A stretch of DNA of 64,000 bases from Flavobacteriaceae bacterium (GTDB taxonomy: Bacteria > Bacteroidota > Bacteroidia > Flavobacteriales > Flavobacteriaceae). Position numbers and translations under genes: made by a program. The notes under the pieces are model-generated. The model worked only from the letters and a program-made list of their open reading frames with translations, made no database searches and was not told the DNA's origin. Shown here piece by piece: positions 1 through 9,197 of the stretch; position 1 is the first letter of the stretch, and each line of letters opens with the position of its first letter. The DNA lies in the NCBI GenBank assembly GCA_947456955.1, contig CANGTQ010000007.1, positions 60,487-124,486 on the forward strand, in the 5' to 3' direction.

Positions 1-477
1 AACACTCGAACGAACAATATTCGGATTGTATAAATCAGTTTTTGGATTGGCGATAATTACGGCATCTATTTTAGCCGCATCACAAGTTCGCAAAACCGCA
101 CCAATATTTCCTGGTTTTTCAATGGCTTCCATCACTAAAATCAAAGGATTTTCAGAAAGTTTTAAATCAGCTAATTGTAGCGATTTGGTTTTGGCAACAG
201 CTAAAATTCCTTCAGTCGTATCTCGATAGGCAAGCTTTTGATAGACTTCTTTTGAAATCTCTATTGGGTTATCTGTTAATTTGGTTATTTGGTTATTTGA
301 AACCAATTCGGGAAGAAATAAAATGGTTTCAATTTCGTAATTTCCTTTAATGGCTAACTCAATTTCGCGCATACCTTCAATCAAAAAAGTACCTGATTGT
401 TTTCGGGCTTTAGCTTTTTCCTGAAGCTGAATCATAGATTTTATAAATGAATTTTGAGCGGAAGTAATTTGTTTCAT
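1..477 (-). CDS. SpoU/TrmH-family RNA 2'-O-methyltransferase (3' part missing)
   Basis: Translated by hand on the minus strand; it is not in the ORF track because it runs off the left edge. The visible 159 codons start MKQITSAQNSFIKSMIQLQ. An N-terminal substrate-binding region comes first, with the stretch GTFLIEGMREIELA. The start of the SpoU methyltransferase fold follows from about residue 112, with the family motif PGNIGAVLRTCDAA at about residue 122. Family members methylate a ribose 2'-OH in rRNA or tRNA using S-adenosylmethionine, and the catalytic domain is a trefoil knot. The knot and the C-terminal motifs lie outside the window, so the exact target (RlmB-like or other) cannot be given. 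The start at 477 is the first Met after the divergent spacer. Confidence 0.85.
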   Translation of the reverse strand, partial: MKQITSAQNSFIKSMIQLQEKAKARKQSGTFLIEGMREIELAIKGNYEIETILFLPELVSNNQITKLTDNPIEISKEVYQKLAYRDTTEGILAVAKTKSLQLADLKLSENPLILVMEAIEKPGNIGAVLRTCDAAKIDAVIIANPKTDLYNPNIVRSSV

Positions 478-513
478 GCTTTACTTAAATTGTGCCTAAG
501 TTACTTTGTTTTT

Positions 514-2337
514 TTAATGATTTAAATATAAAAATCCTTTCAATGGTTCAGGATAATCAATATCATTTAAAAATAGCAAATAGTAATAAGTGCCATCGGG
601 TGCGTTTTTACTGCCAACTCCGTCTTTGACGTAACCATTCCAATCTTCGGTATTTTGATTTCCAGACCAAAGTAACCTTCCCCAACGACTGTAAATTTCC
701 AATTTAAAATCCAAAAAAATATCGCGCAAACCGCCAATAGTAAAATTGTCATTATAACTGTCATTATTGGCTGAAACAAAGTTATAAACAGTTGGCGGAC
801 AATTTCTGGTGGTCAGTAAAAATGAAGTAATGTTAAAACAATTTTGATTGAAAATCCTAACGAAAATTTCTTTAGGGGTTTGCATTGCCTGATAATTGGA
901 TGTATTTAAAATTGGATTCACATCGAGTGTGGCATTTTCAAGAGTTTCATAAAAACGAACATTATCTTCCGGATTTGTTTTGACCAAATCTTCAAAAGAA
1001 GAAAAGTCAAAAGTGCCGCGGGTGAATCCTTCGTTACAAACCAATAAATTTTCTAAAAAATTAAAGGTTGGTGAAAACCAAAGCGAATCGTTTTGAACAG
1101 CTGTATTATTATTTTCTTCCAATTCTGCTATAATTCCGGTTCCGTCTCCAATATCATCAACCATAAATTTAATTTCAAAATCCAAAGTAACTGTGTCTGG
1201 TAAAACAAGAGTAATTTGACCCGAAATAGAATCACCGATTGGAATTTCGGCAGTGGTCGTTATGGTTTGAAACAGTTGTCCATCAATGAATATTGAAATG
1301 GGTGTTGCTGCCGGCAATGCATTGGTGGAATTTATATTTGAAACAGTGTAATTAACCACGATTGTTTTAGAATCGCATTGTTTTTCAACGGATTCGATAG
1401 AAACGGTAGCATCGGGTAATTGACTGTTTAATTTAGTAACAACTGTATTAATCATCACAAAATCCTGGAAAGAAGTTAGTGTAATCTCAGCGCTTGTATC
1501 TCCAACAGCAATATTGTTCTGAATATCATAGATATCCAAATCCATATTGTACAAAGTTGAATTGCCGGTTATCGAATTTGTTCCATTAAAAACATTATTT
1601 AGAGGATTTAATGCGTTACTTAATAATGTTCCATTCATTCTGAATTCTTCAGTTGCCAAACCAGAATCACCTTCCCAGGCAACAAAACCTACTTTGGAAT
1701 TATTGTCATCAATAACATTTAAACTGCTTAAAGTAATGGACAATTCATCTGGAACACCTTGTAAACCATCGTAAACATTGATTTGGTTTAATGGAAGTGC
1801 ATCATTTTTATAGATAATTACAATTGCCCAACCTGCAAAATTAGTTTTTCGTTGAAAATGGAACTCTTCAAATGCCGAAATGTCTAAATTGGATAGCGTA
1901 TAATCACCATTTCCAGTGGTTTGAATGAGAGTTGTAATATCTTTAAAAGCACTAAAATATGTAAAAATGAGATTGCCAAATACCCTAAAAAGCGAGAAAG
2001 TTCTATCTGGAGTTATGACCTCTGAATTTAAATTGACTTCAAAATCACCATCGCCACTTCCAGCCCAATATAAATATGCTTTTTCAATTACATCACCAGA
2101 ATTTAAAGAAAGTGTTGCTGTCGAAGAAGTGTTTGTCACATAACCAGGAGAAGGATTGTTCTCGGCCGTATTCATAGTATTACCTATAAAAGTAAAATCA
2201 TAGCGACCATTAAACTGGTTGTACAACGATACATTTTGTCCATTGGTTTTAAAAATGAAACAAATAAGAACAATAAAAAAGAAAAAAAGTCGTTTTAAAT
2301 TCAATGCAAAAACAGTTGAGATGATAAAATTAAACAA
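514..2337 (-). CDS. T9SS type B sorting-domain secreted protein
   Basis: This 607-residue protein has an N-terminal hydrophobic signal (FFFFIVLICFIF, about residues 17-28) that probably ends near TNGQ. The first half contains DVIEKAYLYWAGSGDG and FAGWAIVIIYKND and looks like an extracellular beta domain. Residues around 310-420 resemble a CARDB-type beta sandwich (VVNYTVSNINSTNALPAATP). The last 85 or so residues match the gliding-motility-associated C-terminal domain of type B cargo: NDSYNDNFTIGG, then LEIYSRWGRLLW and DGTYYYLL. Such proteins cross the outer membrane by the type IX system. Substrate and role are unknown. No other in-frame Met lies near the signal sequence, so the start at 2337 is the only reasonable one. 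It is read away from the polysaccharide genes. Confidence 0.85.
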   Translation of the reverse strand: MFNFIISTVFALNLKRLFFFFIVLICFIFKTNGQNVSLYNQFNGRYDFTFIGNTMNTAENNPSPGYVTNTSSTATLSLNSGDVIEKAYLYWAGSGDGDFEVNLNSEVITPDRTFSLFRVFGNLIFTYFSAFKDITTLIQTTGNGDYTLSNLDISAFEEFHFQRKTNFAGWAIVIIYKNDALPLNQINVYDGLQGVPDELSITLSSLNVIDDNNSKVGFVAWEGDSGLATEEFRMNGTLLSNALNPLNNVFNGTNSITGNSTLYNMDLDIYDIQNNIAVGDTSAEITLTSFQDFVMINTVVTKLNSQLPDATVSIESVEKQCDSKTIVVNYTVSNINSTNALPAATPISIFIDGQLFQTITTTAEIPIGDSISGQITLVLPDTVTLDFEIKFMVDDIGDGTGIIAELEENNNTAVQNDSLWFSPTFNFLENLLVCNEGFTRGTFDFSSFEDLVKTNPEDNVRFYETLENATLDVNPILNTSNYQAMQTPKEIFVRIFNQNCFNITSFLLTTRNCPPTVYNFVSANNDSYNDNFTIGGLRDIFLDFKLEIYSRWGRLLWSGNQNTEDWNGYVKDGVGSKNAPDGTYYYLLFLNDIDYPEPLKGFLYLNH

Positions 2338-2416
2338 TATTTTTGAAAATTGAATTTTTAATAAAGTGCACTTTTTTAAAATAAATGTTTAATTTTCCAA
2401 TGTTTAAAAAATACAG

Positions 2417-3394
2417 GTGAAAAACTATTCAGTTAGACTATATACTTCAGAGGATTATGCCATTTGGAACAACTTTGTAAGCACTGCCAAAAATGCGACT
2501 TTTCTGTTTCATCGCGATTTTATGGAATACCATTCCGATAGATTTCAGGATTTCTCTTTGTTGGTTTTTGAAGAAGATAAATTGGTTTCGATTCTACCAG
2601 CTAACAAAGTAGGAGATACTGTTTTTTCTCATCAAGGCTTGACTTATGGTGGATTTGTTTTTGACAATAAAATCAAATTAGGTGAAGTAATTGCTATTAC
2701 AAAAGATGTCCTAGCGTTTTTGAATTCAGTTGATATTACAAAATTTCAGCTAAAATTAATTCCATCAATTTACACCGATTATTTTTCTGAAGAAATTGAA
2801 TATGTTATGTTTTTGGCCAATGCGAAACTAATTCGCAGAGATTGTCTTTCGGTGATAGATTTGACAAAACCTTTTGTTTTATCCAAAACCCGTAAAGAAA
2901 GTATCCGTCGAGGCGAAAAGAACAATTTGGTGATTAAGGAAGAACTTAAATTCGATTTGTTTTGGAATGAAATATTGATTCCTAATTTGGCAAAAAAGCA
3001 CAATTCAAAACCAGTGCACACAATAGATGAAATAAGTAACTTGCAGCAAAAATTCCCAAACAGCATTCGTCATTTTAACCTATATAATAATGATAAAATT
3101 ATCGCAGGAACTACAGTTTTTGTTACTGATAAAGTAGCGCATCCACAGTATATTTCCGGGAATGAACAAAAGAATGAATTAGGAAGTTTAGATTTACTCT
3201 ATAATTATTTGATTACCCAAGTTTTTGCAGCTAAAAATTTCTTTGATTTTGGAATTTCTCATGAGCAAAACGGTAAGAAAATTAATCAAGGTTTATTGTT
3301 TTGGAAAGAAACGTTTGGTGCCAAAACTACGATTCAGAATTTTTACGAAGTTCAAACGTCAGATTATCATCTATTAGAAAATGTAATGCTATGA
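2417..3394 (+). CDS. FemAB/GNAT-like N-acyltransferase, first gene of polysaccharide cluster
   Basis: This 325-residue protein has the layout of FemAB-like/GNAT acyltransferases. The N-terminal half contains [20 protein letters not shown]. The C-terminal half has [26 protein letters not shown] and [19 protein letters not shown], which fits the second acyl-CoA binding fold. It probably acylates an amino sugar or modifies a polysaccharide precursor; the substrate is inferred from context only. The start is GTG: the ATG at 2400 runs into a stop at the same place (AGG TGA), so GTG at 2417 is the first usable start in this frame. The stop overlaps the ATG of the aminotransferase (ATGA), which suggests translational coupling. 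Confidence 0.7.
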   Translation: MKNYSVRLYTSEDYAIWNNFVSTAKNATFLFHRDFMEYHSDRFQDFSLLVFEEDKLVSILPANKVGDTVFSHQGLTYGGFVFDNKIKLGEVIAITKDVLAFLNSVDITKFQLKLIPSIYTDYFSEEIEYVMFLANAKLIRRDCLSVIDLTKPFVLSKTRKESIRRGEKNNLVIKEELKFDLFWNEILIPNLAKKHNSKPVHTIDEISNLQQKFPNSIRHFNLYNNDKIIAGTTVFVTDKVAHPQYISGNEQKNELGSLDLLYNYLITQVFAAKNFFDFGISHEQNGKKINQGLLFWKETFGAKTTIQNFYEVQTSDYHLLENVML

Positions 3395-4500
3395 TTAAGT
3401 TCCTCGACTTACAAAAAATAAATCATCAATATCAAGAACAGTTTCAGCAAAAAATGAAATTGGTTTCAGATAAAGGTTGGTTTATTTTGGGCGATGAAGT
3501 CAAAACATTTGAAAGTAATTTTGCCAACTATTGCGGAACCAAACATTGCATTGGTGTTGGTAATGGTTTGGATGCCTTGGTTTTAATCTTTAAAGCATAC
3601 ATTCAACTCGGAAAATTGCAAAAATCAGATGAGGTTATTGTTCCATCAAACACTTATATTGCTTCTATATTGGCCATTTTACAAGCCGATTTAGTGCCAG
3701 TTTTAGTCGAGCCAAAATTAGAAACGTACAACATCAATCCCGATTTGATTCAAGGTAAAATAACTTCAAAAACCAAAGCCATTTTAGCGGTGCATCTTTA
3801 TGGTCAATTGGCAGAAATGGAAGCTATAAATGCTATTGCCAAACAAAATAATTTATTGGTAATTGAAGATGCAGCGCAATCGCATGGCGCAGTTTCTAAT
3901 TATAAAAAAGCAGGAAATTTAGCTGATGCTGCAGCATTTAGTTTTTATCCGGGAAAAAATCTTGGTGCATTGGGTGATGCTGGTGCGATAACTACCAATG
4001 ATGACGCTTTATCTAAAGTGATTTTCGCTATGCGAAATTATGGCTCAGAACAAAAATATCATAACGAATACATTGGTGTAAACTCAAGGTTGGACGAATT
4101 ACAAGCAGCTTTTTTGAACGTCAAATTACCCAATTTGGATAAAGAAAATGATACCCGACAAGCAATTGCTAAACGGTATTTAGCAGAAATCAAAAATGAG
4201 AAAATAATTCTGCCAACATGTGACTTGTCAGGAAATCATGTATTTCATTTATTTGTTGTCCGAACTTCAGATAGAGATAGACTTCAATCTTATTTAAAAC
4301 AAAATAATATAGAAACACTAATTCATTATCCAATTGCACCACACAAACAAAAAGCTTTTGCTTCCGAAACTTCAGGATGGAGTTCGCTTTCGTATCCAAT
4401 AACCGAAAAAATTCATCAGGAAGTAGTAAGTTTGCCAATAAGTCCAGTAATGACCAATGAAGAGGTTGATTGTGTAATTAAAATTTTAAATCTGTATTAA
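3391..4500 (+). CDS. DegT/DnrJ/EryC1/StrS aminotransferase (FdtB/QdtB-like)
   Basis: This 369-residue PLP enzyme probably transfers an amino group to C3 of a dTDP-3-keto-6-deoxyhexose. Family hallmarks are the start [17 protein letters not shown], the early loop [15 protein letters not shown], the PLP aspartate region [11 protein letters not shown], and the lysine of [10 protein letters not shown] (Lys189), which should form the internal aldimine. The ORF track begins at 3301 inside the previous gene. I chose ATG 3391 because it gives the canonical family N-terminus and an ATGA overlap with the upstream stop. The FdtA/QdtA-type isomerase at 8784 and RmlB at 54762 support a Fuc3N or Qui3N pathway; sequence alone does not decide which. 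Confidence 0.85.
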   Translation: MIKFLDLQKINHQYQEQFQQKMKLVSDKGWFILGDEVKTFESNFANYCGTKHCIGVGNGLDALVLIFKAYIQLGKLQKSDEVIVPSNTYIASILAILQADLVPVLVEPKLETYNINPDLIQGKITSKTKAILAVHLYGQLAEMEAINAIAKQNNLLVIEDAAQSHGAVSNYKKAGNLADAAAFSFYPGKNLGALGDAGAITTNDDALSKVIFAMRNYGSEQKYHNEYIGVNSRLDELQAAFLNVKLPNLDKENDTRQAIAKRYLAEIKNEKIILPTCDLSGNHVFHLFVVRTSDRDRLQSYLKQNNIETLIHYPIAPHKQKAFASETSGWSSLSYPITEKIHQEVVSLPISPVMTNEEVDCVIKILNLY

Positions 4501-5069
4501 TGGGAATTTTTAATAAAATAAAATTTTTCTTTTTTGTTACGTTACGAATTTGGAAATATAAGCTGCTCTCTGATTGCAAACATATTTCCGGAAAACCTAA
4601 TTTATACATACCACTTTTGTTAAACGGAAGAGGTAAAATTAAGTTTGGTACTAATTTTCAAAATGGAGTGAGCGCAGCACATTATACTTATTCATCCTAT
4701 AATTACATTCTTTCAATGTATGAAGACAGTGAAGTTAATTTTGGTCATAATGTTGTTATGGCAAATGGTTCAACAATACAGGCGGTTTCAAAAATAAATA
4801 TTGGAAATGATGTCATGATTGGTATTAATTGTATGCTTGTTGATACTGACGGACACGATCTTAATCCTGAAAAAAGAATGACTGGCGATATCAAATCTGC
4901 GCCAATTACAATTGGAAATAATGTTATTATTTACTATAATTCTGTTGTTTTTAAAGGCGTAACCATTGGAGATAATTCTGTAATTGGAGCGTGTTCTGTT
5001 GTTACTAAAGATATTCCACCCAATGTTTTTGCAGCAGGAAGCCCAGCTCGCGTAATCAGAAATCTTTAA
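4500..5069 (+). CDS. Left-handed beta-helix (hexapeptide) acyltransferase
   Basis: This 189-residue protein has hexapeptide-repeat turns, for example INIGNDVMIGINCMLVD, ITIGNNVIIYYNSVVF and VTIGDNSVIGACSVVT. It ends AGSPARVIRNL, the usual close of CysE/LacA/NodL-type O- or N-acetyltransferases. The likely catalytic histidine is in the DTDGHDL loop. These enzymes are trimers that use acetyl-CoA. Its place directly after the sugar 3-aminotransferase, with a TAATG overlap, suggests it N-acetylates the dTDP-3-amino sugar (FdtC/QdtC role). O-acetylation of the polysaccharide is the alternative. Two acyltransferases flank the aminotransferase, so their roles could be exchanged. Confidence 0.8.
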   Translation: MGIFNKIKFFFFVTLRIWKYKLLSDCKHISGKPNLYIPLLLNGRGKIKFGTNFQNGVSAAHYTYSSYNYILSMYEDSEVNFGHNVVMANGSTIQAVSKINIGNDVMIGINCMLVDTDGHDLNPEKRMTGDIKSAPITIGNNVIIYYNSVVFKGVTIGDNSVIGACSVVTKDIPPNVFAAGSPARVIRNL

Positions 5070-5070
5070 A

Positions 5071-6339
5071 TTGAAAGTTATTAAGCAAAATACACTATTA
5101 AAGGTTTTGTCGCTGAATTCTATTTCAGTAGCAGTGAGTTTTGTTTTGGGTATTTTTTCTTCTAAAATTATTTCTGTTTTTCTGGGAACATCGGGTATGG
5201 CTTTGACAGGAAGTTTCAGAAACTTTGCCTTAATGATTAAATCAGTGGCAACGCTGGGCATTAACAATTCTATTGTCAAGTTATTTGTCGAAAACAAAGA
5301 AGATAAAAAGGAACTTTCGGTTATTTATTCTACTTTTTTTTGGGTGTTTTTATTTATTTCTGCCTTATTAGCATTGCTTATTTTAGCATTTGCCTCCCCA
5401 ATTTCAGACTTTTTATTTTACACAACTAACTATACAACGCCAATTCGCTTTTTTGGAATCTTGCTGCCATTTATGGTTATCAATACGTTTTGGCTAGCTA
5501 TTTATAATGGCTTAGAAAAATATAAAGTCATTGTTATAGTTCAAATAATATCTAATATTTTAGTTTTTGTACTGACCGCTTTTTTGATTTGGAAACAAAA
5601 TATTTTTGGAGGCCTTTTATCTATAGCTATTGGAGAATTTTTAATGGTGGTGGTTACCTTTTTGTTTGTTAGAAACGACAGTGATTATTTCAAATTTGAT
5701 TTGCATAAAATCATGAGTAAGAAATACATTAATGTCATCAAGAAATTCTCTGTTATGGCATTGTTGAGCGCCGTAATTGTTCCAATTACTTTGTTGTTTA
5801 TCCGAAATCAAATCGTTCAAAATTATTCTATTCACGATGCCGGAATTTGGGATGCAGTAAATAGATTGTCCAGTTTTTATATGATGTTTTTTAGTTCAGG
5901 TTTGTCCTTGTATTATATGCCAAAATTGGCTTCAATCCATACGGAAAAAGAGTTCAAAGCAGAATTGAAATCCTATTTTAAAATTTTTGTTCCACTGTTT
6001 TTGTTTATGCTTATCGTAATTTATTTTGCAAAAAGCATTATTCTTAATGTGGCTTTTACCCGAGAGTTTTCAGGGATCAATGAATTATTAATTTGGCAAT
6101 TAGCTGGCGATTTTATAAAGATAATCACATTGGCTTTTGGTTTCCAAATTGTTGTAAAAACGATGATGAAGCGCTATTTTATTGGAGAAATTGCCTTTAA
6201 CTTATCCTATTTTTTGTTAGCTGTTTATTTGATGAAAAAGTTTTCAGTTGAAGGTGTTTTACAAGCTTATTTCTATGCTAATCTTGTTTGTTTAGTATTG
6301 GTTTTATTCATGTTTAGAAAACTCTTTTTCAAGCGTTAG
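5071..6339 (+). CDS. Wzx-type polysaccharide flippase
   Basis: This 422-residue protein is almost wholly hydrophobic, with about 12 membrane segments, for example FFWVFLFISALLALLILAF and FVPLFLFMLIVIYFAKS. The N-terminus SLNSISVAVSFVLGIFSSKI matches Wzx/WzxE-like O-unit translocases of the MOP exporter superfamily. It should flip the undecaprenyl-linked repeat unit across the inner membrane. The start must be TTG at 5071: the next Met is around residue 43 and would remove the first membrane helix. It lies one base after the acyltransferase stop. Its 3' end overlaps the convergent glycosyltransferase by 11 nt. Confidence 0.85.
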   Translation: MKVIKQNTLLKVLSLNSISVAVSFVLGIFSSKIISVFLGTSGMALTGSFRNFALMIKSVATLGINNSIVKLFVENKEDKKELSVIYSTFFWVFLFISALLALLILAFASPISDFLFYTTNYTTPIRFFGILLPFMVINTFWLAIYNGLEKYKVIVIVQIISNILVFVLTAFLIWKQNIFGGLLSIAIGEFLMVVVTFLFVRNDSDYFKFDLHKIMSKKYINVIKKFSVMALLSAVIVPITLLFIRNQIVQNYSIHDAGIWDAVNRLSSFYMMFFSSGLSLYYMPKLASIHTEKEFKAELKSYFKIFVPLFLFMLIVIYFAKSIILNVAFTREFSGINELLIWQLAGDFIKIITLAFGFQIVVKTMMKRYFIGEIAFNLSYFLLAVYLMKKFSVEGVLQAYFYANLVCLVLVLFMFRKLFFKR

Positions 6340-7471
6340 CTTTCTGCCATAATGCTAGATAATTTGATGCAATTGTAAGGTAATCATGTTCTCTTTCTAT
6401 AAATATTCTTGCTCGTTTTCCCAGTGCTATTATTTCATTCGGATTGTCAATTAAAAAGGACAATTCTTTTACCAAATAGTCCACATCGGGTAAGCCATTT
6501 ATGGCTACTTTTTCAACTAAATTATACTGCTTTTCAAAAACATCACTTGCATTTGTAAAAACAGCTTTCCCTTTTGCCATCGACTCAAGTCCGTTACTGC
6601 CTTGGTCATGACCATATAATTGATCTAATACAATATTTGCTTTGTCATACATGTTGATGTATTGTTCGTAGGCAACATTTTCTGCAGTCAAAATTTCAAT
6701 CTTATTTCCATATTTATCTTTGATAATTTCCAAAGCTTTCTCAAAAAAATCATTTCCTTTTTTGAAATAACTTTCTCTGTTGATACCATGAAAAATGACA
6801 ATTTTATCGGTTATTTCTATTTCGCTTTTTGGAAATTTAGCAAGGTTCATCGGACTTGGAATTAAACCCAAATACTTTGGATGATTTTGCAACGGAATAT
6901 GATAATCTAAATCGGTTGCAATTACACCTTGGACGTTTTCATAAACATACTGATGCAGTTTTTTAAAAGGCTTGGTTCTGTATTTTAACACATTCGAAAA
7001 ATCTTTATCTGCAATTTTTCCGGCTAAATAAGGCTGTACAATCGACGGATTTTCAGGATGCTCAAAGTTGTAATTTACATACATATAATCATCGCCAGCC
7101 GAAAGAAGAAATACTTTTTTGTTGTGTTTAAATAAGTATTTCAAAATCTTTTTCTCATGCGTATAGTCACAAAAAAAGCTATTCTCATTTATCAATTGAA
7201 CAAAGTCATACTCTTTGAATTTGTTTCTTTTTTTCCAGAATTGTCGATAGGTTAAATAGGAAGAAATATCAAAACCGGTAAGGATTAAAAGCGCCAGTTT
7301 AATTTTTTTTCGAAATCCCGAATCCCATTTTTTCTCCAAAGGAAAATCAACCGGAAAGTCTTTGAAACCATCTTTAAAACCCAAAATGGTCACATCGTTT
7401 CCAAGCTTTTGCAAACCTTCTTTTAAGGAATTGTGCAATCTACTGTATTCTCCAATGAGTAAAATCTTCAT
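6329..7471 (-). CDS. Glycosyltransferase, GT-B fold
   Basis: This 380-residue protein begins MKILLIGEYSRLHNSLKEGL, the usual first strand and helix of a GT-B glycosyltransferase. The C-terminal half carries the donor-binding pattern: KIVIFHGINRESYFKKG, then NIVLDQLYGHDQGSNGLESM and KGKAVFTNASDVFE, where the glutamate of GLESM corresponds to the E of the EX7E motif. No signal peptide or membrane helix is evident, so it is probably cytosolic or peripheral on the inner membrane. Donor and acceptor sugars cannot be told. It is the only gene of its immediate group on the minus strand and converges on the flippase gene. Confidence 0.8.
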   Translation of the reverse strand: MKILLIGEYSRLHNSLKEGLQKLGNDVTILGFKDGFKDFPVDFPLEKKWDSGFRKKIKLALLILTGFDISSYLTYRQFWKKRNKFKEYDFVQLINENSFFCDYTHEKKILKYLFKHNKKVFLLSAGDDYMYVNYNFEHPENPSIVQPYLAGKIADKDFSNVLKYRTKPFKKLHQYVYENVQGVIATDLDYHIPLQNHPKYLGLIPSPMNLAKFPKSEIEITDKIVIFHGINRESYFKKGNDFFEKALEIIKDKYGNKIEILTAENVAYEQYINMYDKANIVLDQLYGHDQGSNGLESMAKGKAVFTNASDVFEKQYNLVEKVAINGLPDVDYLVKELSFLIDNPNEIIALGKRARIFIEREHDYLTIASNYLALWQKANA

Positions 7472-7492
7472 TTTTATTTTCTATTTTTTTCA

Positions 7493-7614
7493 ACCACATA
7501 GAAACATAGTTTCTACTATTTTTTTGAAGGCGTTTCACTTTTTTTAGATAAAACAAAGCTATGTTTATTCAAGAATTGAACTAGATAAACCTATTTTCTA
7601 TGTTTCTATGTGGT
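7493..7614. repeat. 17-bp perfect inverted repeat framing a 122-bp spacer element
   Basis: ACCACATAGAAACATAG at 7493-7509 is exactly repeated in inverted form at 7598-7614. Between the arms lies GGCGTTTCACTTT, which recurs at 56011-56023 beside another ACACATAGAA-type sequence. The element fills the space between two divergent glycosyltransferase genes. It looks like a dispersed non-coding repeat rather than an IS, since it holds no ORF. Confidence 0.75.
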
Positions 7615-7665
7615 TTGTTTTGTATTTTTTTGCGTTTAAAATAACTGCACCAAACAGGTTATTTC

Positions 7666-7673
7666 TATATTTG
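7666..7673 (+). promoter_or_regulatory. Candidate -7 box for glycosyltransferase at 7702
   Basis: TATATTTG matches the Bacteroidota -7 consensus TAnnTTTG and lies 28 nt before the ATG. No clear TTG was found at the expected -33 distance. The sequence also sits in a small palindrome, ATATTTGACAAATAT. Confidence 0.35.
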
Positions 7674-7701
7674 ACAAATATCCATGCAATATAAGTAAGA
7701 A

Positions 7702-8787
7702 ATGAAAAACAACAACAAAATTGCTATAGTTTCCGCTTCACTTGGTGTTGGCGGAGCTGAACGTTTTGCAGGTTTGTTGAGTTTTATGCTGCACGACTTA
7801 GGCTATGAAGTCCATAACATTATTATTCTGGATTGTGTTGAATATGATTTCAAAGGGAAGTTAGTCAACCTCGAGCAACTGTTTACCGAAGAGAAGGGCA
7901 TTTTCAGAGCCATAAAAAAAGGGAAATACATCGCCAATTATCTCCATGAAAATGATATTGAGATGGTTATTGATAATCGTTCCAGACCAACAATAGTAAG
8001 AGAATTATTTACCAAATGGATTTACGGTAACCGCAAAGTGTATTATTTCTTCCACAGTTCTAATCTAGAAATGTACTTGACGAATTCTGTTTTTTGGGCA
8101 AAATATATTTTTGGAAAAGCAACCAAATTAGTTTGTGTGTCAAACGAAATAGAAGATAAACTTAAGAACAAATACCAATTCACCAATACAAAAACCATTT
8201 ATAATCCAATTGTTTTTCCTGAAAAAGTTGTCGAAAAACCTCTCGCTATTCCTGAAAAATACATTTTGTTCTTTGGAAGACTGGAAGAAAAAATTAAAAA
8301 CTTCAGCCTGCTGTTGAATGCATTTTTAAAATCAAAAGTTTATGAAAATGGCACGAAATTGCTCATTATTGGTGATGGTTCAGACAAGGATTTTATTTTA
8401 ACAAAAATCGCAGCATTGCAACTGAAAAATTATGTTCAGGTTTTACCTTTTCAAAAAAATATTACGCCATACATCCAGCATGCAAGATGCACCATTTTAA
8501 CAAGCCATTTTGAAGGATTTCCTATGGCGATAATTGAATCATTGGCAGTTGGAACTCCAGTAATTTCAGTTGATTGCGAAACCGGACCAAAAGAAATCAT
8601 CCAAAATAATTTTAATGGATTATTAGTTCCAAATCATGATGATATTCCTTTGTCTGAAGCGATAAAAACCATGATTGAAAATGAAAAGCTGTATCAAACT
8701 TGTAAAAATAATGCGCAAAAAAGTGTAGAACATTTATCTTTGACAACCATTGCGCAACAATGGAAACAATTACTATCCGAAAAATGA
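7702..8787 (+). CDS. Glycosyltransferase family 4-like, GT-B
   Basis: This 361-residue protein has the GT4 layout. The N-terminal acceptor domain carries the glycine-rich loop SASLGVGGAERFAGLLS. The C-terminal donor domain has ILFFGRLEEKIKNFSLLL, LLIIGDGSDKDFI, and SHFEGFPMAIIESLAVGTPV, which contains the EX7E motif (E of FEGF and E of IIES). Enzymes of this type are retaining transferases that use a nucleotide sugar at the cytosolic face. The stop overlaps the ATG of the downstream ketoisomerase (ATGA), so the two are probably translated together. The donor sugar is unknown; the coupling makes the 3-amino sugar a candidate. Confidence 0.88.
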   Translation: MKNNNKIAIVSASLGVGGAERFAGLLSFMLHDLGYEVHNIIILDCVEYDFKGKLVNLEQLFTEEKGIFRAIKKGKYIANYLHENDIEMVIDNRSRPTIVRELFTKWIYGNRKVYYFFHSSNLEMYLTNSVFWAKYIFGKATKLVCVSNEIEDKLKNKYQFTNTKTIYNPIVFPEKVVEKPLAIPEKYILFFGRLEEKIKNFSLLLNAFLKSKVYENGTKLLIIGDGSDKDFILTKIAALQLKNYVQVLPFQKNITPYIQHARCTILTSHFEGFPMAIIESLAVGTPVISVDCETGPKEIIQNNFNGLLVPNHDDIPLSEAIKTMIENEKLYQTCKNNAQKSVEHLSLTTIAQQWKQLLSEK

Positions 8788-9197
8788 CAAACATAAACGA
8801 CGTTCAGATAATTGATATTACCAAAGTCCACGATACACGAGGCAACCTTTCGGTTTTAGAAGGAAATGCGGTTCCATTTGAAATGAAGCGTGTTTATTAT
8901 CTTTATGATATTCCCAGTGGCGGTAGACGTGGTGGGCATTCGCACAAAGATTGCCAAGAACTTTTGGTAGCGTTGAGCGGTAGTTTTGATGTGATTGTAA
9001 ATGACGGAAACGAACAAAAAACAGTTATATTGAATAAACCCAACGTGGGGTTACTGATACCAAATGGTATTTGGCGTGAACTGGAGAACTTTTCTTCGGG
9101 TTCGGTTTGTTTGGTTTTAGCTTCTGATGTTTTTGTAGAGGAAGATTATATCCGTGATTTTGAAGATTTCAAATTATCTAAAAACAGAATTTCCTAA
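8784..9197 (+). CDS. dTDP-4-keto-6-deoxy-glucose 3,4-ketoisomerase, WxcM/FdtA-QdtA type
   Basis: This 137-residue cupin belongs to the WxcM-like/FdtA family. Family features are VHDTRGNLSVLEGN near the N-terminus, FEMKRVYYLYDIPSGGRRGGHSHK with the active-site histidines, and LVALSGSFDVIVNDG. These enzymes shift the keto group of dTDP-4-keto-6-deoxyglucose from C4 to C3, giving either the galacto (FdtA) or gluco (QdtA) product. The ORF track starts at 8760 inside the upstream gene; ATG 8784 is chosen because it gives the right family length and an ATGA overlap. The last 24 nt overlap the convergent GT2 gene. Confidence 0.88.
   Translation: MTNINDVQIIDITKVHDTRGNLSVLEGNAVPFEMKRVYYLYDIPSGGRRGGHSHKDCQELLVALSGSFDVIVNDGNEQKTVILNKPNVGLLIPNGIWRELENFSSGSVCLVLASDVFVEEDYIRDFEDFKLSKNRIS

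Noticed and set aside
26-229. 67-aa plus-strand ORF at the left edge
   Set aside because: It is antisense to the SpoU methyltransferase, whose minus-strand frame is continuous from 477 to the edge.
3301-3390. Earlier start for the aminotransferase (track)
   Set aside because: The extension overlaps the upstream acyltransferase by 94 nt and precedes the family N-terminus; the ATGA overlap at 3391 is favoured.
4788-5297. 169-aa minus-strand ORF
   Set aside because: It crosses the ends of two well-supported plus-strand genes and has no recognisable start context or family.
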